DNA of 23,800 nucleotides from an uncultured Azospirillum sp. (GCA_900539605.1 UQCS01000025.1:1-23800); one strand, 5' to 3'. Shown: positions 1 through 7,402, counted from the first letter of the stretch. Notes: generated by a model from the letters alone, not told the origin. Program-made: numbers and translations.

Positions 1-686
1 AGAAAACCGCCGATCAGGGCCAGCGTCGCTGCCGCTACGCCGCCGCAGGACAAGGTGAGAAGAATGGCACCGCCGGTGACAAGGCACATCAGGGCGAAAG
101 AAACCGAAACTGGGGCGAGGGCATAGATTTTGGAGAGGGCATAAGCGGAAAAATACAATGCCGCAATGCCGGCGCCGGTCAGCGCTTCGCCGATCCGTTG
201 GTGGTTGGCGATTTTATGGTGAAAATGCAACCAGCAACCGGCGGCAACGGACAGTAATCCGCCCGCCGTTGCCAGACTCAAACGGGCAGCCGGGCCGAGA
301 AGACCGTTTTCGATCGAATAGCGTACAAAGTAAAAAAAGCCGAGGACAGCGGCAAAACCTGCAATCCAGGTGATCAGCTTCTGTCCTAGGAAGGTAATGC
401 CGTTTTCGCTTTGAGGTTGCGGCGCCGGTGCCGGTTCCTGTTCAACCGGTATTTTTTCGGCGGAAGGGAGTCTGGCAGGCGGAATTTCCGGTTTGTTTGG
501 CAGCGATTGGTGACAATCGGTTGCCTGAACAACGTCCGGTTCAGTTTCGGCCGATGTTTGAAGTTGCGGTTTTGGCTTTGGCTTTGATAACTGTTCCAAC
601 TGCCATTCCAGTCTTCGAATATCCGATTTTGCACCTAAAATCATGAAGAATAAAATAATCAGTATCAACCATGCCAACGTATCCAT
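1..686 (-). CDS. DUF2339 family multi-spanning membrane protein (5' part, truncated by window edge)
   Basis: The reading frame is open from an ATG at 686 to the left edge, giving the first 228 residues only. An AAGGAG ribosome binding site lies about 8 bases before the ATG. Visible order: a membrane anchor at residues 4-19, a short charged segment, a proline/glutamate-rich linker (about 35-92), then closely spaced hydrophobic helices beginning near residue 105 (ITWIAGFAAVLGFFYFVRYS) with the pattern of DUF2339 proteins, including the GEALTGAGIAALYFSAYA stretch and the LALIGGFL motif at the edge. Family members are large (often 800-1000 residues) inner-membrane proteins with many helices and no established function, so most of the gene should lie outside the window. 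The family call rests on recall of its pattern and is fairly secure; the role is unknown. Confidence 0.85.
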   Translation of the reverse strand, partial: MDTLAWLILIILFFMILGAKSDIRRLEWQLEQLSKPKPKPQLQTSAETEPDVVQATDCHQSLPNKPEIPPARLPSAEKIPVEQEPAPAPQPQSENGITFLGQKLITWIAGFAAVLGFFYFVRYSIENGLLGPAARLSLATAGGLLSVAAGCWLHFHHKIANHQRIGEALTGAGIAALYFSAYALSKIYALAPVSVSFALMCLVTGGAILLTLSCGGVAAATLALIGGF

Positions 687-720
687 TGTGCCGCTCCTTG
701 TAGTCGTTTTGCTTTAAGGT

Positions 721-748
721 AAAATAGTTTTTTCGTAAAAACAATCAA
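721..748 (-). promoter_or_regulatory. Candidate sigma70 promoter of the DUF2339 gene
   Basis: On the minus strand a TTGATT -35 (743-748) and TATTTT -10 (721-726) are 16 bases apart and sit about 35 bases before the start codon. The surroundings are very AT-rich, so chance matches are likely. Confidence 0.4.
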
Positions 749-790
749 AAAAAACAACTTTATACAATTGAGTCTTAAAAAAAAACAGCA

Positions 791-819
791 ATGACAAAGC
801 GTTTCGTTTTTTGTATGAT
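791..819 (+). promoter_or_regulatory. Candidate sigma70 promoter of the YbaK-type gene
   Basis: ATGACA (791-796) and TATGAT (814-819) are separated by 17 bases, a good sigma70 fit. Transcription would begin near 826, which rules out the longer in-frame TTG start at 811 and supports the ATG at 850. Confidence 0.6.
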
Positions 820-849
820 AAAAAGATTGAAAAAAACGGGAGAAAAAAA

Positions 850-1323
850 ATGTCGCTTGAAAAAGTCAGGGCTTATTTTAAAAAATACGGAATTGAGAAC
901 CGGGTGCTGGAGTTTGATGTTTCCAGCGCGACTGTCGAATTAGCGGCGCAAGCGCTTAATTGCCTGCCGCAACGGATTGCCAAAACCCTTTCTTTTGCCG
1001 CTGCTGACGGTCCGATTTTGATTGTTGCCGCCGGAGATGCCCGCATCGATAACCGCAAATATAAAGATTGTTTCGGGCTCAAAGCCAAAATGTTGACGGC
1101 GGCGGAAGTTGAGCAGTTTACCGGCCATGCCGTCGGCGGTGTCTGCCCGTTTGCGGTCGGCGACCGGGTAAAGGTTTATCTCGATTGTTCGCTCAAACGT
1201 TTTGCCACCGTTTTTCCGGCTTGCGGCAGTTCCAACAGTGCAATTGAACTGACCGTTGCCGAGCTGGAACAATATGCCGGCTGTGTAGGATGGGTAAACG
1301 TTTGCAAAGACTGGGAAGCCTGA
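850..1323 (+). CDS. YbaK/EbsC family aminoacyl-tRNA deacylase
   Basis: A 157-residue protein of the YbaK/ProX superfamily, cytosolic enzymes that hydrolyse mischarged tRNA (for example Cys-tRNA-Pro or Ala-tRNA-Pro) in trans. The whole protein is the single domain. Visible family features are the invariant lysine in RIAKTLSF (K45), the GDARID/KYKDCFG segment (about 62-76), the GGVCPF loop (96-101) and the VYLDCSLKRF...AGSSN-like C-terminal half (here ACGSSNSAIEL). The start at 850 has GGGAGA six bases upstream and lies downstream of a good promoter; an in-frame extension to 811 would add lysine-rich residues not usual in the family. Substrate cannot be told from sequence: the subfamily is closer to the EbsC/YbaK-like proteins of Firmicutes and proteobacteria than to ProXp-ala. 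It converges on the ferritin gene with an 8-bp gap. Confidence 0.88.
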   Translation: MSLEKVRAYFKKYGIENRVLEFDVSSATVELAAQALNCLPQRIAKTLSFAAADGPILIVAAGDARIDNRKYKDCFGLKAKMLTAAEVEQFTGHAVGGVCPFAVGDRVKVYLDCSLKRFATVFPACGSSNSAIELTVAELEQYAGCVGWVNVCKDWEA

Positions 1324-1331
1324 AATTCCGG

Positions 1332-2222
1332 CTATCCGACGTCAATGCCGAAGCACATTTTGGCGCCCAGTCCGATCAGGAACGAGATCAGGGCAACCGA
1401 AAGGCTGATACCCGACATTTCGAAAAATTTCGGTAAAAAAGGTTCCGATTTGACCACCGCGATATAAAAATTGAAAACAGCGATCAAAACAATCACTACC
1501 CCGATCATGCAGATCAATGCCGGAACAAACATTTGCTCGGGAAACAGCAGATACGGCAAAACCAGAAAAACTACCGTGAACAAGTAGGTGAAACCGGTAT
1601 AAACGCTTGCTTTCAGGGCGTTCGGATTACCGTCCGCGCGTTCGGCCAGATAGTTGGAAGCGGCCATCGACAGCGTTGCGGCAATGCCGGTGATGATACC
1701 GGCCATGGCGATCAGGGTGGTGTTGGTAAGCACAAAAGTCAGCCCGGCGATGGTTCCGGTCAGTTCCACCAAAGCATCGTTCAAGCCCAGCACCATTGCA
1801 CCGACATAGTTCAGTCTTTCCTCATCCAACAAAGAGATCAGAAAATTTTCGTGTTCTTCTTCCTGTGCAATAATGCGGCCGACTTCCGGAATTTCCTCCT
1901 TAAGCTGCTGCAATCCCTTGATGCCGGAGAACTCGTTGAGCTCCAGCAGTTTGATAACAAAAGTGTAGCCGAGCAGATAAGTAAGCAAACCGTACCAGAA
2001 GATTTTCAACCGGTCGGGACCGACGTTTTGTTTGGTGTATTGTTTCCATATTTCGGCATGTTTTAATTCGTCAGCGGCAATCTTCTCAATCATGTTTCGG
2101 TTTTTCTGATCTTTCATATGCTTGGCGAAACGCTTGTAAATACATGAACTGGTGATTTCGTCTTTTTGAAACGCCAGCATCAGCTTTTGTGAAACGGTGG
2201 AATGGGAAGGCTGTTTTTTCAT
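1332..2222 (-). CDS. mbfA: MbfA-type membrane-bound ferritin (ferritin-like domain fused to VIT1/CCC1 transporter)
   Basis: A 296-residue fusion. The N-terminal half is a ferritin-like four-helix bundle with iron-ligand patterns E22, E52-x-x-H55 and E121-x-x-H124. The C-terminal half is a VIT1/CCC1-type membrane domain with the D149-A-L-V-E153 motif and hydrophobic helices near 140-190, 205-225, 233-255 and 270-290. This is the layout of MbfA, characterised in Bradyrhizobium and Agrobacterium as an inner-membrane iron exporter that lowers cytosolic iron and protects against peroxide. AAGGAG lies eight bases before the ATG. In rhizobia the gene is controlled by Irr; I do not see a convincing ICE or RirA-type box in the 121-bp divergent region, so regulation is open. 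The fusion call is strong; direction of iron transport is inferred from the family. Confidence 0.9.
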   Translation of the reverse strand: MKKQPSHSTVSQKLMLAFQKDEITSSCIYKRFAKHMKDQKNRNMIEKIAADELKHAEIWKQYTKQNVGPDRLKIFWYGLLTYLLGYTFVIKLLELNEFSGIKGLQQLKEEIPEVGRIIAQEEEHENFLISLLDEERLNYVGAMVLGLNDALVELTGTIAGLTFVLTNTTLIAMAGIITGIAATLSMAASNYLAERADGNPNALKASVYTGFTYLFTVVFLVLPYLLFPEQMFVPALICMIGVVIVLIAVFNFYIAVVKSEPFLPKFFEMSGISLSVALISFLIGLGAKMCFGIDVG

Positions 2223-2287
2223 ATCGGATTCTCCTTATATTGTGTTTCAAGGCAGATCACTTTTCATGCCAAAAGTCAAATAAATTA

Positions 2288-2317
2288 TTTACATCACGTT
2301 GGCCGAATGTTTATAAT
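2288..2317 (+). promoter_or_regulatory. Sigma70-type promoter of the 2344 gene
   Basis: TTTACA (2288-2293) and a perfect TATAAT (2312-2317) with an 18-base spacer. The predicted start is about 20 bases before the ATG, after an AAAGGA ribosome binding site (2331-2336). Confidence 0.65.
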
Positions 2318-2343
2318 AAAGCCAAAATTCAAAGGATACGTCT

Positions 2344-3411
2344 ATGCCTGAACTGAAATCTCTCAAAAAAAATCTCACCCTGCTTAAACAAAACGCCTAT
2401 CAGTCTTCCAAAAACAAGGCAAAACCGTCCCGGCTTGAGTCGGTTGGCAACTTTTTTGCCGACGGCGGTCGGTCGTTGCGGTTTATTTTCAGCGAAAAGG
2501 AAAACATCCTGTTTGCTCTGTTGCAGTTGGCGGTTATCGGGCTGGGTTATTATGTTTGGGTTGAAGGGCTGGCCGTCGTTCCCGAAGAGGTGTGGGAAAA
2601 GTCCGACAGCTCGGATTCCAACGATGCAGCGGCTTTTATCATACTTGTCTGGTCTTTTTTTTGTGTCGGCTTGGTCGCCTATCCGCTGGGATTGTTAACA
2701 GCCTGCATGGGCGCTTCTTACATTCTGCGTTTTTGCGGTCGTCCTTCCACCATTGCCGAATGTCTGAAAATAGTACTGCCGAAATCGTGGACTTTGTGGA
2801 TCTTCAGCTGGCTGGACGGCTGGTGGACGATGGAACGCATTTTGGAACGGTTGCCGAAGAAAAACGATCGTATGCCGCTTTCGGTTAAACTGGCCAATGA
2901 GGCGGTTTATCAGGCTTGGAAAATTTCTTCAATGGGGTTTTTGCCGGCGCTTTTGTGCGGCCGCTGCGTGGTTGATGCCGCAAAAGATTCGTTAGCACTG
3001 TTAAAGGAACGTTTCTCCGCTATGGCCAAATTGAGAATCGGTTATTCGGTCATTTGCTGGTTTTTCGGCATTGCCGCGTATGTCGGGTTTTTTGTGATGA
3101 TTTTTGTCTTTCCCTTTTTGGCATCGGGTATGGAAACCGGGCATAAAGTGTATAATTTTTATTTTTTGGCCGGTTTTCCGATGCTGGTGGTTCTGACTTT
3201 TATTATGCTGATTTTTCGTCCGATCTATATTATTTCTTCCTGTCATATATATGCTTATTATATCCGGGAACAGGGGATTTCGATCAGTTTACCGCAAACG
3301 TCTTCAAAAGGCCTCAGTGCGCTGGTTGCTTTCCTGGTTTTGGCAGTGATAACGGCAGTTGCTTTTCTGTATCGTGACCAACTTGGCATAACTGCTTTGT
3401 TGGAGGGCTGA
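2344..3411 (+). CDS. Polytopic membrane protein of unknown function
   Basis: A 355-residue protein that I do not recognise as a named family. The first 50 residues are lysine-rich and probably cytosolic. Hydrophobic segments appear near residues 54-76, 94-124, 190-205, 235-262, 274-298 and 327-345. Between segments two and three is an amphipathic, aromatic-rich stretch (SWTLWIFSWLDGWWTMERI, about 148-166). The segment ALLCGRCVVDAAKDSLALLKE (about 201-221) resembles the cytosolic helix-loop pattern of several bacterial DUF membrane proteins, but not enough for a name. It has its own promoter and faces away from mbfA across 121 bp, so the two could share control; that is only suggested by position. 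No terminator is visible in the 258 bp that follow. Confidence 0.8.
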   Translation: MPELKSLKKNLTLLKQNAYQSSKNKAKPSRLESVGNFFADGGRSLRFIFSEKENILFALLQLAVIGLGYYVWVEGLAVVPEEVWEKSDSSDSNDAAAFIILVWSFFCVGLVAYPLGLLTACMGASYILRFCGRPSTIAECLKIVLPKSWTLWIFSWLDGWWTMERILERLPKKNDRMPLSVKLANEAVYQAWKISSMGFLPALLCGRCVVDAAKDSLALLKERFSAMAKLRIGYSVICWFFGIAAYVGFFVMIFVFPFLASGMETGHKVYNFYFLAGFPMLVVLTFIMLIFRPIYIISSCHIYAYYIREQGISISLPQTSSKGLSALVAFLVLAVITAVAFLYRDQLGITALLEG

Positions 3412-3618
3412 TTGTCTGCCGTTTAGCAAAATAAAGGGATTGCTGCAAAATCTTTTGTCTGTTATAACAGTATGCCGTAACGAACCGTTTATTGAAAGCA
3501 TCTGCAAAAGCGTATGTGCGCAAACTGTCCGCAACAGCCGATTTGAGTATTTTTAACAATATATCTGATGATCAGGCAGGGTGCGATTCAAAACATAAAA
3601 TTTTAGTTTAAAATTAAG

Positions 3619-3652
3619 TTTGTATAAAGTATTATACACACATTATATAATA
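3619..3652 (+). promoter_or_regulatory. AT-rich promoter region with inverted repeat ahead of the TPR gene
   Basis: A perfect TATAAT lies at 3646-3651, 18 bases before the ATG. The best -35-like sequence (TTGTAT, 3620-3625) is 20 bases away, so the promoter is non-ideal. TATTATA (3630-3636) and TATAATA (3646-3652) form an inverted repeat overlapping the -10, a possible operator, though such repeats are common by chance in DNA this AT-rich. Confidence 0.35.
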
Positions 3653-3669
3653 TTGCCTATTAGAGATTT

Positions 3670-4911
3670 ATGAAAAAGAACATTATTGTTAACAGGGAGT
3701 TTGATAAAAAAAATTGTGCAATAGTTGTATTGCCGATAATATTGCTCATGCTGCCCATTCTATACATTAGCTTTGATGAAGGATATGTGAGCCGCCGCCG
3801 CGGATATCTGCTATCCTCTCTTGCATTTGGCATTTTGTATGCTTTCGATCTTTTAAAAACAGTAAAATATAAGCAAGAATATGTATCAGATTTAATCTTA
3901 ACACAAGAAACATTAACTGTTGTTTATAAACTGGACAAAAATGTCAGATACTATGATATTCCGCTCAATGAAATTAAAAAGTTTTATGCTCATACAAAAA
4001 TAGCCGGTTCGGACACAAAAACTGATGTTACAATAACAACTTGCCATAATGAGACAATTAAGTTTTCAGAAAGTCCAACCGAAGGCTTTAGTTCCTGTAA
4101 ATATGGATTCTTGCTGCGATTATTAAAAGTATCTCAATATATACCAAATTTCCACTATCGCGTACTTTGTTTAAGAGATGATTTTGCAAAAAGAGATATT
4201 AAATATTTCGAAAAACATAAAAAGAGATTGCCTGTCATATGCAGGATTTGGGCTTGGTTTTTAACCATACCGGCCACCGCAAAATTCTTCCTTTCAATAT
4301 CATTTCTCGGTTTTATTTTTTTTGTGCTTTCCTTTTCTTATATGAATTTTCCTAATATAGTAAGTCCAACTGACAAACAGTATTTGGAATACATTGAACA
4401 AAAAAATTATGATAAAGCTTTAGAAATACATGATGATGACCCTGAATTATATGCTTTTATAGCAGGAAAACTCCAATCAGAAAAACGATATGAAGAAGCT
4501 TATAATGCCGCTAGAAAAGGAGTCGAATGTTTATCAAACAAATCTGCTTACAACAAAGCAAAAGGTTATAGATTTTTAGACAATGGGGCAATTTCGCTTT
4601 CATTATATATGTATCTTAGTGAAACGGCATTTAAATTAGAGCGCTATGATGATGCAATAGAAGGCTATACTCTTTTAATTAATAATGCAAAGAAAACCTA
4701 TTCAACCTCAGCCTACCTATACAGAGGAATTTGTTATTATAATATAGGAGATAAAGATTCTGCATTAAAAGATTTTTATAAACATCTTGATGTAATTGAT
4801 GAATATATGGAATCACAGCGCCAAAGTGAATATAAAGATCAATATCCGATGCTTGGTAAAAAAGATATCAAAACAACAAAAGAATGGATATCTGCAGCAG
4901 AAAAATTGTAA
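3670..4911 (+). CDS. AT-rich membrane protein with C-terminal TPR-like repeats
   Basis: A 413-residue protein of unknown role. Two hydrophobic helices lie at about 16-34 and 46-62, followed by a beta-rich segment (about 70-140) that could be a bacterial PH-like domain, then a third helix at about 206-226. From about residue 238 to 395 it is alpha-helical with tetratricopeptide signatures, for example EKRYEEAYNAARKGVE, LERYDDAIEGYTLLI and IGDKDSALKDFYKHL. The expected topology puts the beta-rich region on one side of the membrane and the TPR tail on the other. The gene is clearly richer in A/T, with codons such as AAA, ATA and TTA, than the genes around it, and its ribosome binding site is weak (AGAGAT). 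Recent acquisition is possible, but a poorly expressed native gene would look similar. TPR tails usually serve protein-protein contact. Confidence 0.8.
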   Translation: MKKNIIVNREFDKKNCAIVVLPIILLMLPILYISFDEGYVSRRRGYLLSSLAFGILYAFDLLKTVKYKQEYVSDLILTQETLTVVYKLDKNVRYYDIPLNEIKKFYAHTKIAGSDTKTDVTITTCHNETIKFSESPTEGFSSCKYGFLLRLLKVSQYIPNFHYRVLCLRDDFAKRDIKYFEKHKKRLPVICRIWAWFLTIPATAKFFLSISFLGFIFFVLSFSYMNFPNIVSPTDKQYLEYIEQKNYDKALEIHDDDPELYAFIAGKLQSEKRYEEAYNAARKGVECLSNKSAYNKAKGYRFLDNGAISLSLYMYLSETAFKLERYDDAIEGYTLLINNAKKTYSTSAYLYRGICYYNIGDKDSALKDFYKHLDVIDEYMESQRQSEYKDQYPMLGKKDIKTTKEWISAAEKL

Positions 4912-4989
4912 TTATTAAAAAAAATACTCCGGTACTTCGTACTATCTCTCTGGTGGTCGAGCCTTCTTTTTAATTCCACCCGTTTTAAA

Positions 4990-5019
4990 ACAAAAAGCAC
5001 CATAAAGGCACCTTTTTGT
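4990..5019 (-). terminator. Terminator downstream of tRNA-Pro
   Basis: Read on the minus strand, AAAAAGGUGCC pairs with GGUGCUUUUU around a five-base loop (UUUAU), using two G-U pairs, and ends in a U-rich tail. It begins three bases after the encoded CCA of the tRNA. The outer A/U pairs make it also readable from the other strand, where it could stop transcripts from the TPR gene. Confidence 0.6.
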
Positions 5020-5021
5020 TT

Positions 5022-5098
5022 TGGTCGGGACGAGAGGATTCGAACCTCCGACATCTTGCACCCCATGCAAGCGCTCTACCAGGCTGAACTACGTCCCG
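5022..5098 (-). tRNA. tRNA-Pro (anticodon GGG)
   Basis: A complete 77-base tRNA cloverleaf on the minus strand. The acceptor stem CGGGACG pairs perfectly with CGTCCCG, the discriminator is A and the CCA end is encoded (5022-5024). The D arm contains AGCCTGGTAGAGC, the anticodon stem is CTTGC/GCAAG with loop ATGGGGT, giving anticodon GGG (5062-5064) for proline codon CCC, and the T arm contains GGTTCGAATCC. The unusual first pair C1-G72 is normal for bacterial tRNA-Pro. It has its own promoter and terminator and so seems to be a single-gene transcript. Confidence 0.96.
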
Positions 5099-5115
5099 AA
5101 TGACACAACAAAACT

Positions 5116-5144
5116 TATATAAAACGATCGTGGTTTAAATGCAA
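5116..5144 (-). promoter_or_regulatory. Promoter of tRNA-Pro
   Basis: On the minus strand TTGCAT (5139-5144), 17 bases, TATATA (5116-5121), followed by 17 bases up to the mature tRNA start. Spacing and position fit a stable-RNA promoter. Confidence 0.65.
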
Positions 5145-5273
5145 GAACTTTTTTGGGGCAATGAACATTGTTGATGCTACGGAAGGTCCGAATATTTGTT
5201 GTATTCTGTCGCGATAGCTGCAGATGAAAAATAAGTTTTTCCTTTTTTTGCAAATAATAAATTATAAGTTGTA

Positions 5274-5302
5274 TTGACAGTTGCATCCGGTTTGTTTAAA
5301 GA
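5274..5302 (+). promoter_or_regulatory. Promoter of the umuC-like gene
   Basis: A perfect TTGACA (5274-5279), a 17-base spacer and a weaker TAAAGA (5297-5302). The -10 overlaps the LexA box that begins at 5301, the usual arrangement for a repressible SOS promoter. Confidence 0.55.
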
Positions 5303-5315
5303 ACAAAACAAGAAC
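5301..5315 (+). promoter_or_regulatory. LexA (SOS) box of alphaproteobacterial type
   Basis: GAAC (5301-5304), seven bases, GAAC (5312-5315). The direct repeat GTTC-N7-GTTC, which reads GAAC-N7-GAAC on the other strand, is the LexA target established in alphaproteobacteria. It sits between the -10 and the ribosome binding site of a Y-family polymerase, a classical SOS target, so motif and gene function agree. Confidence 0.8.
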
Positions 5316-5327
5316 AAAGGAAAAAGT

Positions 5328-6485
5328 ATGATGCAGCATATGATTGCGTTGGTCGATTGTGACAGCTTTTTTGTCAGTTGCGAACAAGTAAAAAAACCGG
5401 CGTTGCGCGGCCGACCGGTATGTGTGGTTACCGGCGAAAACGGCTGCGTGGTGTCCCGTTCCCGGGAAGCCAAGAAAGCCGGCGTGAAAATGGGAATGCC
5501 GCTGTTCATGGCACGCCGCGAATTTCCCGATGTGATTTATCTAAACGGTCGCCATGATCTTTATCGTCATTTTTCGATGCAGGTGATGAATCATTTGCGG
5601 GCGTTGGTTGCCGAAGTGGAAGTGGTTTCGATTGACGAAGCCTACGCCGATTTAACCTCACTGGATGTGGTATATCATACCGATTATATTTCTTTAGCCC
5701 GTCAAATACGCGAAAAGATTCTCCGAGCGGTCGGAATTCCGGTTTCAATTGGGCTTGCCCCGTCCAAAAAGCTGGCCAAACTTGCCAGTGACAAAGCCAA
5801 GAATACTGGCGGGGTTTTTTCCATTGACTCCGAACAAATCAAAGCGGTTTTGCAACAAACCGACATCAATGATATTTGCGGTATCGGCCGCAGCCATTCT
5901 AAACTGATGGGGTATAACGGTATCGGTACCGCCTGGGATTATGTCAGTCAACCGGATGCATGGATTCGCCGGCGGATGGGGGGGAGCGGACTTGATTTGA
6001 AATATGAACTGCTGGGGTATTATATTCACAAACTTGAAACCCAGTCGGCGCCGCCGCAGTCGGTGCAGGATACGTCGGCGTTGCCTGTTTTTACTTCCGA
6101 CCCGGAGATAATTCGATCACAGCTTCGTTGCCATTTGCACCGCGCGTGCCGACGGATGCGCCGGGACAACTGTTTTTGCACGATGGCAGGAATCATGTTG
6201 CGTACTAAAGATTTTGCAGTGGTTTCCGACCGCGTTAAGCTTTCGGTAGCTTCTAACGCCGAGTTGGATATTGCGGCGGCATTAATTCCTTTATTAAAAA
6301 ACATTTATCGCCCCGGGATTGTCTATCGCAGCAGCGGGGTATTCCTTTCCGGTTTGGTTGTCCGCGAAAGCTATCAGCCGGAACTGTTTGACAGTCTGCA
6401 GTTCAAAAGCAGCCCGTTATCGGAGGCATGGGATCTGTTAGAAAACAAATTCGGCCGCGATGTTCTGAAAAACGGATGGTTTTAG
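5328..6485 (+). CDS. umuC: Y-family DNA polymerase, UmuC-like
   Basis: A 385-residue translesion DNA polymerase. The palm motif LVDCDSFF supplies the first metal-binding aspartate (D10) and VVSIDEAYADL the second pair (D103, E104). NGCVVSRSREAKKAGVKMG is the finger segment typical of UmuC rather than DinB. A helix-hairpin-helix region follows (ICGIGRSHSKLMGYNGIG), then the little-finger domain, and near the end QPELFDS (Q350-F354), a fit to the beta-clamp binding motif and to the C-terminal pattern of UmuC. The ATG at 5328 has AAAGGA six bases upstream; another ATG follows immediately and a third at 5340. An upstream in-frame start would overlap the promoter and LexA box. E. coli UmuC has 422 residues, so this is slightly short at the C-terminus. 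No umuD is adjacent. Inferred role: SOS-induced mutagenic bypass. Confidence 0.88.
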   Translation: MMQHMIALVDCDSFFVSCEQVKKPALRGRPVCVVTGENGCVVSRSREAKKAGVKMGMPLFMARREFPDVIYLNGRHDLYRHFSMQVMNHLRALVAEVEVVSIDEAYADLTSLDVVYHTDYISLARQIREKILRAVGIPVSIGLAPSKKLAKLASDKAKNTGGVFSIDSEQIKAVLQQTDINDICGIGRSHSKLMGYNGIGTAWDYVSQPDAWIRRRMGGSGLDLKYELLGYYIHKLETQSAPPQSVQDTSALPVFTSDPEIIRSQLRCHLHRACRRMRRDNCFCTMAGIMLRTKDFAVVSDRVKLSVASNAELDIAAALIPLLKNIYRPGIVYRSSGVFLSGLVVRESYQPELFDSLQFKSSPLSEAWDLLENKFGRDVLKNGWF

Positions 6486-6486
6486 C

Positions 6487-6924
6487 TTATTTAAAGACGT
6501 TCTTGAAATTAAGTGCAAATAAGATGACTTGTATAATTGTCAGAACCAGTGCCGCAACACTGCCGAAAATTTGAATTGCGGGACTGAAATCAGCGGGCAG
6601 ACCAATGCTCAGGCTGAGGACAGCAGCACCGACAAACGGCAGATATTTGAGCAGGCGGCTGATTTTAAGATATTTTGATAAGGCAGATTGTATAACCCCG
6701 AAAATGCCCAACCATACCGCCAGATAAATGATGACGACCGGAGAAAGAGCGTTTACCTGATACCACGGCATAAACGGCAGAAAAGAAGACAAAATTTCGG
6801 CGGCCGTGAACAGGATAACCAAGACCGACAAATTGGCGATGACATATAAAATTCGGTAGACCGGAAAGCTGTCCAACCAGAAAACAGCAATAATCAACAG
6901 CGAAAAGAGGATAATTAGCGGCAT
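6487..6924 (-). CDS. Small four-helix membrane protein, coupled to ogt
   Basis: A 145-residue hydrophobic protein of unknown function. Helices are visible at about 2-18, 24-47, 58-80, 93-110 and 116-140, with short charged loops (SKYLKISRLLKY near 80-92). The start at 6924 lies inside the last codons of ogt (10-base overlap), with GGAG about 13 bases upstream, so translation is probably coupled to ogt. A longer in-frame version beginning at 7041 would lie wholly within ogt and has a proline/arginine-rich antisense-like N-terminus, so I reject it. It converges on umuC with a single base between the two stop codons. No family was recognised. Confidence 0.72.
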   Translation of the reverse strand: MPLIILFSLLIIAVFWLDSFPVYRILYVIANLSVLVILFTAAEILSSFLPFMPWYQVNALSPVVIIYLAVWLGIFGVIQSALSKYLKISRLLKYLPFVGAAVLSLSIGLPADFSPAIQIFGSVAALVLTIIQVILFALNFKNVFK

Positions 6925-7367
6925 TGTTGTTCCAACTCCAAGAGGTGTTTTTTGATATGCAGGCCTCCGCCGAACCCGACCAGGCGGCCGTTGCTGCCGA
7001 TTGCGCGGTGGCAGGGGATGAAAACCGGCAGCGGGTTGCAATGGTTGGCACCGCCGACAGCCCGGCAGGCGCGGGGATTGCCGGCCATTTCGGACAGCTG
7101 TTTGTAACTACGGGTCTCGCCGTAAGGAATCTGTTGCAGGCATTTCCATACTTTCAGTTGAAAATCGGTTCCGCGTGGTTGCAGCGGCAGTTCGAAAAAA
7201 CGCCGTTCTCCGGCAAAATATTGTTCCAGCTGCCGGGCAGCGCAACGTAAAAGCGGGGTCGGAGTGTCGCTTTCGGCGGCACCGAATTCAAGCCGGGTGA
7301 GAACATTGTCGTCACCGTAAACGGTCAGTTTGCCGATCGGCGAATCAAAACAGTAACAATTCCGCAT
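6915..7367 (-). CDS. ogt: Methylated-DNA--protein-cysteine S-methyltransferase
   Basis: A 150-residue suicide repair protein that moves the alkyl group from O6-alkylguanine (and O4-alkylthymine) to its own cysteine. The acceptor is C119 in the invariant IPCHR motif. Upstream is the DNA-recognition helix RACRAVGGANHCNP with the arginine finger (about R102), preceded by FQLKVWKCLQQIPYGETRSY, the usual start of the catalytic domain. The tail GRLVGFGGGLHIKKHLLELE is complete. The N-terminal domain (DSPIGKLTV) is short, as in single-domain Ogt rather than Ada: there is no Ada zinc domain or AraC module. GGAG lies six bases before the ATG, and a strong promoter lies upstream. Expression is probably constitutive since I see no Ada-type site or LexA box. 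Confidence 0.94.
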   Translation of the reverse strand: MRNCYCFDSPIGKLTVYGDDNVLTRLEFGAAESDTPTPLLRCAARQLEQYFAGERRFFELPLQPRGTDFQLKVWKCLQQIPYGETRSYKQLSEMAGNPRACRAVGGANHCNPLPVFIPCHRAIGSNGRLVGFGGGLHIKKHLLELEQQCR

Positions 7368-7402
7368 TTACAGCTCCGCAAGTTTTAATTTATTTATTTT
7401 TT

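Noticed and set aside
386..646. Small frames on both strands inside the DUF2339 gene
   Set aside because: The minus-strand frame from 686 gives a coherent membrane protein through this region; the others are shadows.
811..849. Extended N-terminus of the YbaK-type protein from TTG at 811
   Set aside because: It overlaps the -10 element at 814-819 and adds a lysine-rich stretch; the ATG at 850 has a good ribosome binding site.
3304..3559. Two overlapping minus-strand frames (76 and 81 codons) in the 3412-3669 gap
   Set aside because: No ribosome binding site or recognisable product, and they run into the 2344 gene; the gap holds only a 12-bp palindrome at 3459-3470 and the AT-rich promoter region.
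3412..5021. Complete integrative element at the tRNA-Pro 3' end
   Set aside because: No integrase, no direct repeat of the tRNA 3' end and only one cargo-like gene were found; kept only as a possible remnant.
4839..5066. 75-codon minus-strand reading frame through tRNA-Pro and the end of the TPR gene
   Set aside because: It begins inside the tRNA anticodon arm; such frames arise in any tRNA gene read through its T arm, and there is no ribosome binding site.
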